In this document: piece by piece, positions 1-7,067 of the stretch
How positions within the stretch are numbered: the first letter of the stretch is position 1
How the letters are laid out: the number at the start of each line of letters is the position of its first letter
Assembly (NCBI GenBank): GCA_037143735.1
Contig: JBAWYD010000007.1
Span: 1 to 39,239, forward strand
Length of the DNA stretch: 39,239 nucleotides
Source: JAPLJQ01 sp037143735
GTDB lineage: Bacteria > Desulfobacterota > Syntrophia > Syntrophales > UBA2185
Reading direction: 5' to 3'
The notes under the pieces: generated by a model
What the model saw: the letters and a program-made list of their open reading frames with translations, nothing else
The model's database searches: none
What the model was told of the DNA's origin: nothing
Translations under genes and position numbers: made by a program

Positions 1-88
1 ATAAAAAAATTCATATCCTATCGAATATGATATATCAAGGATTATCGGAACCAACTCGATACTTGAAAAATTTTCGATGACACGTTAA

Positions 89-123
89 GAGATTAGCGGA
101 TCAGAGAAGATAATCTCGGATCA
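89..123. repeat. Inverted and direct repeats upstream of the yvlD-like/mutS operon
   Basis: The 151 bases before the first gene hold no coding sequence I can support. GAGATTA at 89-95 is matched by its reverse complement TAATCTC at 111-117, a possible hairpin with a 15-base loop. CGGATCA occurs at 97-103 and again at 117-123, start to start 20 bp. No T-run follows, so this is not a terminator. It could be an operator or leader structure; the function is unknown. Confidence 0.35.
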
Positions 124-151
124 CGAATCTTAATGACATGGAGAATATTAG

Positions 152-553
152 ATGATGGGGCTTTTAATCCGGTGGCTGATTCTGACATCCGCCATCATTC
201 TTGCATCCTACATGCTGGACGGAATTGAGATAAAGGGTTTTTTCTCTGCGTTTTTTGCAGCCGCCGTGCTGGGCATTCTGAACGCATTGTTTCGCCCGAT
301 TCTCATCGTCCTGACTCTGCCGATCAACATCCTGAGCCTCGGTCTCTTTACCTTTTTGATCAATGCCCTGATGTTGAAAATGGCCTCCAGTGTCATCCCT
401 GGTTTTGAGGTTCACGGATTCTGGACAGCGATATTCGGTTCCCTTGTAATCAGCATTGTCAGCTGGCTTCTGAATGCATTCATCAGTGACCGAGGGAGGG
501 TGGAAAGGGTCCAACACGTTGATCTGAAAAAGAAGGGGGACAGATGGGAATGA
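152..553 (+). CDS. Phage holin family 4 / YvlD-like small membrane protein
   Basis: This is a 133-residue protein with about four hydrophobic segments (roughly residues 4-22, 28-55, 58-80 and 88-110) and a charged C-terminal tail. The hydrophobic pattern with the middle NALFRPILIVLTLPINIL stretch is typical of the family called phage holin family 4 or YvlD, which is found on chromosomes and is not evidence of a prophage. The role in the inner membrane is unknown. The ATG at 152 is preceded by GGAG at 140-143. The 3' end overlaps mutS by 10 bases, so the two are probably cotranscribed, although YvlD-like proteins have no known part in mismatch repair. Confidence 0.85.
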   Translation: MMGLLIRWLILTSAIILASYMLDGIEIKGFFSAFFAAAVLGILNALFRPILIVLTLPINILSLGLFTFLINALMLKMASSVIPGFEVHGFWTAIFGSLVISIVSWLLNAFISDRGRVERVQHVDLKKKGDRWE

Positions 554-3162
554 ATCTGACTCCGGCCATGAGACAGTACCTCGATATCAAGGAACAGCAT
601 AAGGACTGTATCCTGTTTTTCAGGATGGGTGATTTTTATGAGATGTTTTTCGAGGATGCCGTCACCGCATCCAGGGTTCTCGATATCACCCTGACATCAA
701 GAAACAAAGGCAAGGATGACAGCATTCCTCTCTGCGGCATACCCTACCACGCGGCTTCTTTATATATCGCAAAACTCATCGAAGGGGGATTCAAGGTAGC
801 CATCTGTGAACAGGTGGAAGACCCGAAGCTTGCGAAAGGTATCGTAAAAAGAGAGGTGGTGCGGATTATCACGCCGGGGCTCTTTGTGGACGCTGAAAAT
901 CTGAATGCAAAGGAGAATAATTTCCTGGCGGCCCTGTCGAGGGTTGATCAGACTTTTGGTCTTGCTTTCCTGGATATCTCGACGGGGGAGTTTCGGGTGG
1001 CTGAGTTTCTGGACAGGGAGTTTTTCATGGCTGAACTCAGCGGTCTTGACTTCAGGGAGATGATTCTCGGTGAAGATTTCAAGAGCGAAAGCGTTACAAA
1101 AGCTTTTCCCCGCCAGACGGCAGGGTGCAGGATCAACTATTTTTCCGCTGATTATTTTGATTATGACGGGGCACTCTCCCATTTGAGAGAATATTTTACG
1201 GAAGATCATTTAAGCCGGCTGAACATTGCGAGCCATCCGGCGGTCGTTGCCGCAGCCGGTGCCATTCTGCGGTATGTAACGGAAACACAAAAAGACCGGC
1301 TCAGGCACATCAATATCATAGAGTGGTATGAGACGGGTAACTACCTCATCCTGGATGATATAGCAAAGAGGAATCTCGAGCTGTTTGCCACCATAACAGA
1401 TTTAAAAAAAGAGGGGTCTCTCTTTTACATGATCGATGAAACCGTCACCCCCATGGGCGGCAGAAGATTGCGATGGTGGCTCAATTATCCTCTTGTGAAC
1501 CCTGAAAAGATCGCGGAAAGGCTCACGGCAGTCTATGAAATAAAGGTACGCCATGTTTTGAGGGGAAACCTGCGTCAGGTTCTTTCCCATGTCTATGACC
1601 TGGAAAGACTTGCCAGCAGAATATCCATGGGGGTGGCCAATGGACGGGACATTATTGCCCTGAAGAACTCCGTAAAGGTTCTACCTGAAATCCGGTCGCT
1701 TATTTACGAGATGGAAACACCGCTGCTTGCTTCCGTTTATGCGGGAATGGATGAAATGACGGATATCTTATCCCTGGTTGAGGGCTCCATTGTCGAGGAT
1801 GCCCCGCTGACGATTCGGGAAGGCGGCATGATCAAAGAGGGCTATGACCGCGATCTCGATGAACTGATTGCCATAGGCAGGAATGGGAAACAGGGAATTG
1901 CCGCTCTCGAGGAAAAAGAGAGAAAAAAAACGGGAATCAATTCTCTCAAGGTCGGGTTCAACAGCATATTCGGATATTATATCGAAGTCACGAAAGCCAA
2001 TGCGGAATTTGTTCCCGACGATTACATCCGGAAGCAAACCTTGGTGAACGCAGAGCGGTATATCAATCAGGAACTCAAGGAATATGAATATACCGTTTTG
2101 ACTGCGGAGGACCGCCGCAAAGAAAGAGAATACGCCCTTTTTGTTGAAATCAGGGGAAGGATCGCAAAAGAAATCAAGAGGATCCAGACGACGGCTTCCC
2201 TTATTGCGGAGATGGATGCCGTTGCGTCGCTTGCCGAGGTGGCGGAACGCTATCATTACTGCTGTCCCGTCGTGGATAATGAAGACAGAATTGAGATCAG
2301 GGACGGCAGGCACCCCGTTGTGGAAAGAATGCCTCATACAGACGGTTTCGTACCGAATGATGTCTATCTTGATCTGGAAAAAAATCGCCTTCTCATCATC
2401 ACGGGTCCCAACATGGCGGGGAAATCAACATACATCAGGCAGGTTGCTCTCATCGTCATTCTCGCCCAGATGGGGAGTTTCGTTCCCGCATCGGAGGCCC
2501 GCATCGGGATTGTTGACCGCATATTTACCCGGATCGGCGCAGCGGATAGTTTGACCAGAGGCCAGAGCACTTTCATGGTCGAGATGAACGAAGTGGCCGG
2601 TATCCTGAAAAATGCCTCCCGGAGGAGTCTGGTTATCCTGGATGAAGTGGGGCGGGGGACGAGCACGTTTGACGGGTTGAGCATCGCCTGGGCGGCGGCG
2701 GAATATATACACGATACCGAACACATTGGGGCGCGCACGCTCTTTGCTACCCATTACCACCAGTTGACCGATCTGGCCTTCACGAAGGAGGGCGTGAAAA
2801 ATTTCAATATTGCCGTCAAGGAATGGGGTGACAGGATCATTTTCCTCAGGAAAATCATGGAAGGTGGAACGAACCGGAGTTATGGTATTCAGGTGGCCGG
2901 GATTGCCGGAGTTCCCGATGAGGTCATCACCCGGGCCAAGGAAATATTGAATAATCTTGAGAAGGGCGAATTCGACGAGGTGGGCATGCCGAAGATTGCC
3001 CGCGGCAAAAAATCGGCCGCCAGGAAGGATAAGGCGCAGTTGAACCTCTTTATCAGTGAGGAAGATGTCGTTATCACCGAGCTGAAAGCACTGGATGTCA
3101 TGAACATCACACCCATTGAGGCCCTGCAGAAGCTTGGTGAGTGGAAAGACAAGCTTCGCTGA
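544..3162 (+). CDS. mutS: DNA mismatch repair protein MutS
   Basis: This 872-residue protein has the usual MutS length and domain order. The mismatch-reading FYE motif is at residues 31-33 in the N-terminal domain. Connector, lever and clamp domains follow, and the C-terminal ABC-type ATPase carries a Walker A GPNMAGKS at about 621-628, a DEVGRGTSTFDG Walker B/signature region near 700 and FATHYH near 734. MutS binds base mismatches and short loops in new DNA and, with ATP, recruits MutL. No mutL is in the window. The ATG at 544 follows a purine-rich GGGGGA and overlaps the end of the upstream gene, which suggests translational coupling. It is convergent with the next gene, only 28 bases away, with no obvious terminator between them. 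Confidence 0.98.
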   Translation: MGMNLTPAMRQYLDIKEQHKDCILFFRMGDFYEMFFEDAVTASRVLDITLTSRNKGKDDSIPLCGIPYHAASLYIAKLIEGGFKVAICEQVEDPKLAKGIVKREVVRIITPGLFVDAENLNAKENNFLAALSRVDQTFGLAFLDISTGEFRVAEFLDREFFMAELSGLDFREMILGEDFKSESVTKAFPRQTAGCRINYFSADYFDYDGALSHLREYFTEDHLSRLNIASHPAVVAAAGAILRYVTETQKDRLRHINIIEWYETGNYLILDDIAKRNLELFATITDLKKEGSLFYMIDETVTPMGGRRLRWWLNYPLVNPEKIAERLTAVYEIKVRHVLRGNLRQVLSHVYDLERLASRISMGVANGRDIIALKNSVKVLPEIRSLIYEMETPLLASVYAGMDEMTDILSLVEGSIVEDAPLTIREGGMIKEGYDRDLDELIAIGRNGKQGIAALEEKERKKTGINSLKVGFNSIFGYYIEVTKANAEFVPDDYIRKQTLVNAERYINQELKEYEYTVLTAEDRRKEREYALFVEIRGRIAKEIKRIQTTASLIAEMDAVASLAEVAERYHYCCPVVDNEDRIEIRDGRHPVVERMPHTDGFVPNDVYLDLEKNRLLIITGPNMAGKSTYIRQVALIVILAQMGSFVPASEARIGIVDRIFTRIGAADSLTRGQSTFMVEMNEVAGILKNASRRSLVILDEVGRGTSTFDGLSIAWAAAEYIHDTEHIGARTLFATHYHQLTDLAFTKEGVKNFNIAVKEWGDRIIFLRKIMEGGTNRSYGIQVAGIAGVPDEVITRAKEILNNLEKGEFDEVGMPKIARGKKSAARKDKAQLNLFISEEDVVITELKALDVMNITPIEALQKLGEWKDKLR

Positions 3163-3190
3163 CAGGACGTCCCGTCGTCAGCCGTCTCAC

Positions 3191-4939
3191 TCATGTGCCG
3201 GAAGCCGATACAGCTGCGGAGACGATGCGGGGAGCCTCCGGAATGGCGATTTTGATACGGGAGGCGCCTTTATTCTTCGGGGCAAGGGCTGCGCTGTTTT
3301 TCTGAATGAATGAGCATGGTTCATAGACCCAGCCCGCTTTCAGCCTTTTTTCTTCCCGTTTGAGCTTTGCAAGGGCGTACAGGCCGATGACGGGTGTTAA
3401 GATTCGCGTTTTCCAGCCGAAGGTTCTGTAAATATCTTTCAGGAGGGCGTTCATCTTTTCCGACATCCGTGCATTTCCCCGGTACCACTTTTTCATGGCC
3501 CAGACGGCGCCGGCATAGGCAGAGCGAAGGGGCGCCGCATCCCAGTTGAAGCGCTCCCGGATTCGAAGGTCCGAATGGTCCCTGTATTTCTGCCATCCTT
3601 GCAACATCGTTCTTATGAGGCGGTAGAGACTGGGGCCATTGATCTCGAAATCCCTGCGGAAGGCCCGGATAAGATATTCCTCTTCCCGTCCGTCTTTTAT
3701 GTGGGGGTGACGGTAGTTAAAGCGGTACTGGCCGTGAGCGTCGGCCACAGGGAACTCCGATTCGAGAAGAAGGGTGCCGTCTTTTCGGTGCTGTTCATAA
3801 AGAGGCGTTCCCGGATTCGGGGTGTAAAGCATGAACTGGTGGAAATCGGTGTCATGGTTCACGGCGTGATCGATAACGCTATCTATGTTTTCCGGCGTGT
3901 GATTTTCCAAGCCGATAATCGACGATCCCAGGACGCGGATTCCATGGGACTGTAGGGTTCTGACAAGCGTTCCTGTGTCTACGTCGGCAAGCTTGCCGTA
4001 CCGGCTGTTCTCGCCTTCCAGGCCCATCCAGACCCAGGCAACGCCGAGTCCTACTAACTGTTCAATGGTGTAGGACTGCAAGACACGGGCAGAACTGAAT
4101 ACATAGAGTGCCCAGCTTTTTCTGTTCTCGTCCATCAGTTCCAGGAGCCGGAGGGCCCGCTTCCGGTGATAGAGAAAATTTTCGTCGAGAACGAAAAAGG
4201 ATTGCACCGAGAGTTTTTCCTCGATCTGGCACATGACGGAAAAGAGTTCATCCCCCGTCTCGTAGAAATTGATGAAGTTCCCCTTGCCTCCGAAGAGGGC
4301 AGAAGTGGAACAGAAGTTACAACCTACGGGACAGCCCACGGAGGGAATCAGGATAGCGGCGGTACGACCACGCGTTTGCGGCAAGTCGATCCCTATCATC
4401 CGGGCGCCGAAACCAGAGTAGACCATGGGATGCCGGACGGGGGATTTCTCATCCTGACCGAGGAATTTACGGAACCACCGAATTCCGTCTCCCATGACGA
4501 TATGGTCGGCATCGAGTAAGCGGTCGATGTCTTCCTTATTGGAGATGTGCCCCCCGACGACGATCGTTGCATTTGGCCGGTGCTTTCGGATCAGATCGCA
4601 CATTTTTTGCACTTTTCCGACGTTGGGAATGATGGCGCTGATCCCGACGATGTCGTAATCATTCTCACGGATTTCGCGGAGGAACTCTTCGAGAGAGGGG
4701 AAATCGAGAACTGTGCAGGGTGCGTCGATGTTGGCCTGAAGCATCATCAGACTGAAGGTACGATGGAACATCCGGAGAGAGAAACCCCCCTGGACTCGTG
4801 TCACCTGGTTCTGATAAAGTTCCATGGGGTTGATTTTTCTGCTTCCGTATTCATCATCCTGCGCATAGGGCCCAAATGCGCTTGTGAGCATGATCCTGGC
4901 CCGGGTTCGCAGGTGATGAACGGTCTGTGATGTCGGCAT
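3191..4939 (-). CDS. B12-binding-type radical SAM protein of unknown substrate
   Basis: This is a 582-residue protein. The radical SAM cluster motif CxxxCxxC is at C203, C207 and C210. Residues of about 15-165 look like a cobalamin-binding Rossmann fold (DIVGISAIIPNVGK, then TIVVGGH), but the cobalt-ligating DxHxxG motif is not visible, so any cobalamin may bind base-off without His or the domain may be vestigial. The C-terminal 150 residues are basic and helical and have no cysteine cluster that would indicate extra iron-sulfur sites. Architecturally it belongs with large anaerobe radical SAM enzymes acting on lipids, cofactors or natural products; I cannot name the substrate. The ATG at 4939 has AAAGGAAG just upstream. 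It is transcribed away from the two-component genes at 5161, and tandem 11-bp repeats lie in the shared spacer. Confidence 0.88.
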   Translation of the reverse strand: MPTSQTVHHLRTRARIMLTSAFGPYAQDDEYGSRKINPMELYQNQVTRVQGGFSLRMFHRTFSLMMLQANIDAPCTVLDFPSLEEFLREIRENDYDIVGISAIIPNVGKVQKMCDLIRKHRPNATIVVGGHISNKEDIDRLLDADHIVMGDGIRWFRKFLGQDEKSPVRHPMVYSGFGARMIGIDLPQTRGRTAAILIPSVGCPVGCNFCSTSALFGGKGNFINFYETGDELFSVMCQIEEKLSVQSFFVLDENFLYHRKRALRLLELMDENRKSWALYVFSSARVLQSYTIEQLVGLGVAWVWMGLEGENSRYGKLADVDTGTLVRTLQSHGIRVLGSSIIGLENHTPENIDSVIDHAVNHDTDFHQFMLYTPNPGTPLYEQHRKDGTLLLESEFPVADAHGQYRFNYRHPHIKDGREEEYLIRAFRRDFEINGPSLYRLIRTMLQGWQKYRDHSDLRIRERFNWDAAPLRSAYAGAVWAMKKWYRGNARMSEKMNALLKDIYRTFGWKTRILTPVIGLYALAKLKREEKRLKAGWVYEPCSFIQKNSAALAPKNKGASRIKIAIPEAPRIVSAAVSASGT

Positions 4940-5030
4940 AGGGGTACTTCCTTTCTTGACTTGAAGTTGTTTGTGACTGATGAAGACTTACTTAGGTGAA
5001 AACCGCGAGGAAGAAAAGGCCTGTTTTGTT

Positions 5031-5052
5031 GTTTTACAAAAGTTTTACAAAA
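5031..5052. promoter_or_regulatory. Perfect tandem 11-bp repeat, candidate response-regulator operator
   Basis: GTTTTACAAAA occurs twice head to tail at 5031-5041 and 5042-5052. Tandem repeats with an 11-bp period put both half-sites on one face of the helix, which is how OmpR/PhoB-family regulators bind. An OmpR/PhoB-family regulator is encoded about 1.1 kb away (6177-6914). The site lies between the divergent radical SAM gene and the kinase gene, so it could control either or both. GTTTTGT at 5023-5029 is also the inverted complement of ACAAAAC at 5047-5053. Confidence 0.6.
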
Positions 5053-5090
5053 CAAGGGCTTCCAGATAAAAAGGGGGGAATAATTGTCTA

Positions 5091-5117
5091 TTGACATGGA
5101 TAGCGCCCTGTTATACG
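5091..5117 (+). promoter_or_regulatory. Candidate sigma-70 promoter for the two-component operon
   Basis: A perfect -35 TTGACA at 5091-5096 is followed, after a short 15-base spacer, by TATACG at 5112-5117, which matches four of six -10 positions. Transcription would start near 5125, about 36 bases before the GTG of the kinase gene. The tandem 11-bp repeat lies about 40 bases upstream of the -35, a position suited to activation. The short spacer itself suggests a promoter needing an activator. Confidence 0.4.
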
Positions 5118-5160
5118 TATTTCACCAAGGGCCAAAACCAGCCGTGCAGGAGTTTCATAA

Positions 5161-6126
5161 GTGAACCGATTCAAGTGGTATTATCACCCTATTTTTATCT
5201 TTGTCTTCTCCATTCTTGCCCTTGCCACCTCCCTGTTCCTCTACATCTACTGGTATATCGAGGTCAGCGCGGTGTTGTCAGAGGTCGTCCAGAAGCACCA
5301 TCTCGATCCCGGTCAGTTTTTCGAAGTCAAGACATGGGTCGTCATTATGGTTCTCTCCATTCTTATGGGGATCATCCTGGTCGGTGTTTTTATCATTTTC
5401 ATATACAACCAGAAAACATGGCAGCTCTATCGACTGCAGCGGAATTTCATTAACAGTTTCACTCACGAGTTGAAGACGCCCGTAACGTCGTTGAAACTTT
5501 ACCTGGATACTTTTGCGAAACACGAACTTTCCCGGGAGGAGCAGATCAAATATATCGGATACATGATCCTGGACGTGGACCGGCTCCTTGACCATATCAA
5601 CCGAATTCTGAACCTTGCAAGGATCGAAAGCGGGAGTTTCCGGAAGGAATTTGTCAAAGAGGACCTGGTCCGTACCGTATCGCAGTTTTACCAGAACAAC
5701 GCCGACCTGTTTCGCAATTTTGAAGTCAGGGTACATAACCCTGCAGAAATGCCGATACATTGCCAGATCAATCCCCCCCTTTTTGATATGTTGCTGATGA
5801 ACATCATGATCAATGCCATGAAGTACAACGAATCAGCCAATCCCCGGCTTGACGTGCGTTTTATTCCCCGGAAGAAAGGATTGGATGTCCGGTTTGAAGA
5901 CAATGGAATCGGAATCCAGCAGTCGGAGATCAAAAAGATCTTCAGAATATTTTACCAGGTCGGCCATGCCGACGACATGACGGCCAAAGGAAGCGGTCTG
6001 GGGCTGTACATGGTTCAGCAGATTGCGAGAATTCACAGGGGAAAGGTGACTGCAGAAAGCGAGGGGGAAGGGAAGGGGACCGTTTTTACCCTGACGCTGC
6101 CACTGCGGATTCGAGTTGAAGGATAA
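5161..6126 (+). CDS. Sensor histidine kinase with two membrane segments and a very short outer loop
   Basis: This 321-residue kinase has two transmembrane helices at about 9-32 and 58-81 with only some 25 residues between them. Almost directly after these comes a HisKA domain with phosphoacceptor H102 in FTHELKTPVTS. The HATPase domain shows the N box around N218 (NIMINAMKY), DNGIGI and GSGLGLYM. There is no HAMP domain. The small outer loop resembles intramembrane-sensing kinases, which detect changes in the membrane itself or take their input from a membrane partner. The start is GTG at 5161, with AGGAG at 5146-5150. The gene lies 50 bases upstream of its likely partner regulator. The signal and targets are not known. 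Confidence 0.93.
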   Translation: MNRFKWYYHPIFIFVFSILALATSLFLYIYWYIEVSAVLSEVVQKHHLDPGQFFEVKTWVVIMVLSILMGIILVGVFIIFIYNQKTWQLYRLQRNFINSFTHELKTPVTSLKLYLDTFAKHELSREEQIKYIGYMILDVDRLLDHINRILNLARIESGSFRKEFVKEDLVRTVSQFYQNNADLFRNFEVRVHNPAEMPIHCQINPPLFDMLLMNIMINAMKYNESANPRLDVRFIPRKKGLDVRFEDNGIGIQQSEIKKIFRIFYQVGHADDMTAKGSGLGLYMVQQIARIHRGKVTAESEGEGKGTVFTLTLPLRIRVEG

Positions 6127-6176
6127 GACAGAGAAATGATTATAAAGATGGCAGATCCGGGCAATGAGGTTCATTC

Positions 6177-6914
6177 ATGAAGAATTCCGGGAAGAAGAGA
6201 ATTCTCATCATCGAAGATGACGGACATATAGCGGAAGGTCTGAGACTGAACCTTTCCCTCAGGGGTTATGACGTCATGATCGCAGCAGATGGTTCCTCCG
6301 GCCTCAGGGAGTGGAAAGAACGGAAACCGGACATGATCGTCCTCGATATCATGCTTCCCGGTATAGATGGCTTATCGATCCTTCGCAATATCCGTCTCGA
6401 GGATGAACGGATTCCTATTCTCATTATTACCGCAAAGAGTGAACCGGAATACCGGGTGAAAGGCCTGTCCTACGGTGTGGACGATTACCTGTCAAAACCC
6501 TTCAACCTCGACGAGTTCCTACTCCGTGTCGAACGGCTTCTGATAAGGGCCGCCTGGAGCGAGGAGAACAATCCCTCCAGGGCGGCTCTTTCCTGTGTAC
6601 GAAATACCTATACCTTCGGAGGAAACACCGTCGATTTCGATAGATTTACGGCGCATTGCCGGTTGGGCCAGGTGACCCTGACGGAACAGGAAGCTAAAAT
6701 CCTGAAGCTTTTCATTGCAAACCGCGGGAAGCCCCTCTCCCGGAACGAACTCCTGGAGATCGGATGGGGATACGTGGGAACCACGCCGACGAGGACCGTG
6801 GACAATTTTATCGTACGGTTCCGAAAATACTTTGAGGACGACCCCCAGCACCCCGTATTCTTCCGGAGTTTGCGCTCTGTGGGGTATATATTCGATCCCG
6901 AACATATTGAGTGA
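6177..6914 (+). CDS. OmpR/PhoB-family response regulator
   Basis: This 245-residue protein starts with a receiver domain. The acidic pair is D14/D15, the phosphorylation site is D57 in VLDIMLPG, and the conserved Lys lies in the YLSKPFN segment near residue 108. A linker leads to a C-terminal winged-helix DNA-binding domain, with EAKILKLFIANRGKPLSR, ending in the typical RSVGYIF wing. It should be phosphorylated by the kinase encoded immediately upstream and bind tandem direct repeats. The only such repeat I found nearby is at 5031-5052, so autoregulation and control of the divergent radical SAM gene are plausible. The ATG at 6177 has GAGG at 6164-6167. Confidence 0.95.
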   Translation: MKNSGKKRILIIEDDGHIAEGLRLNLSLRGYDVMIAADGSSGLREWKERKPDMIVLDIMLPGIDGLSILRNIRLEDERIPILIITAKSEPEYRVKGLSYGVDDYLSKPFNLDEFLLRVERLLIRAAWSEENNPSRAALSCVRNTYTFGGNTVDFDRFTAHCRLGQVTLTEQEAKILKLFIANRGKPLSRNELLEIGWGYVGTTPTRTVDNFIVRFRKYFEDDPQHPVFFRSLRSVGYIFDPEHIE

Positions 6915-7067
6915 ATCTTTTTCAGCACCCCTTGTACAAATATCTAATTTCGGCATAGCGGGAATTTTCGTGCAATCATTGCCGGGAATGGAAATGGTGT
7001 TATATCGAAAGGATATTATATCCGAAGGCAGGATGTCTTTCGTTTAGATCACCAGATGATGTTGGAC

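Noticed and set aside
152..553. Prophage, because of the holin-family name
   Set aside because: No other phage gene is present, and the YvlD-like family is common on chromosomes.
3191..4939. Tetraether-lipid synthase (Tes) assignment of the radical SAM protein
   Set aside because: Tes proteins, as I recall, carry several extra iron-sulfur and rubredoxin cysteines. Here only the three radical SAM cysteines form a cluster motif.
7006..7042. CGAAAG/CTTTCG inverted repeat between the response regulator and the ATPase gene as a terminator
   Set aside because: The 6-bp stem with a 25-base loop lacks a T-run, so it was not called.
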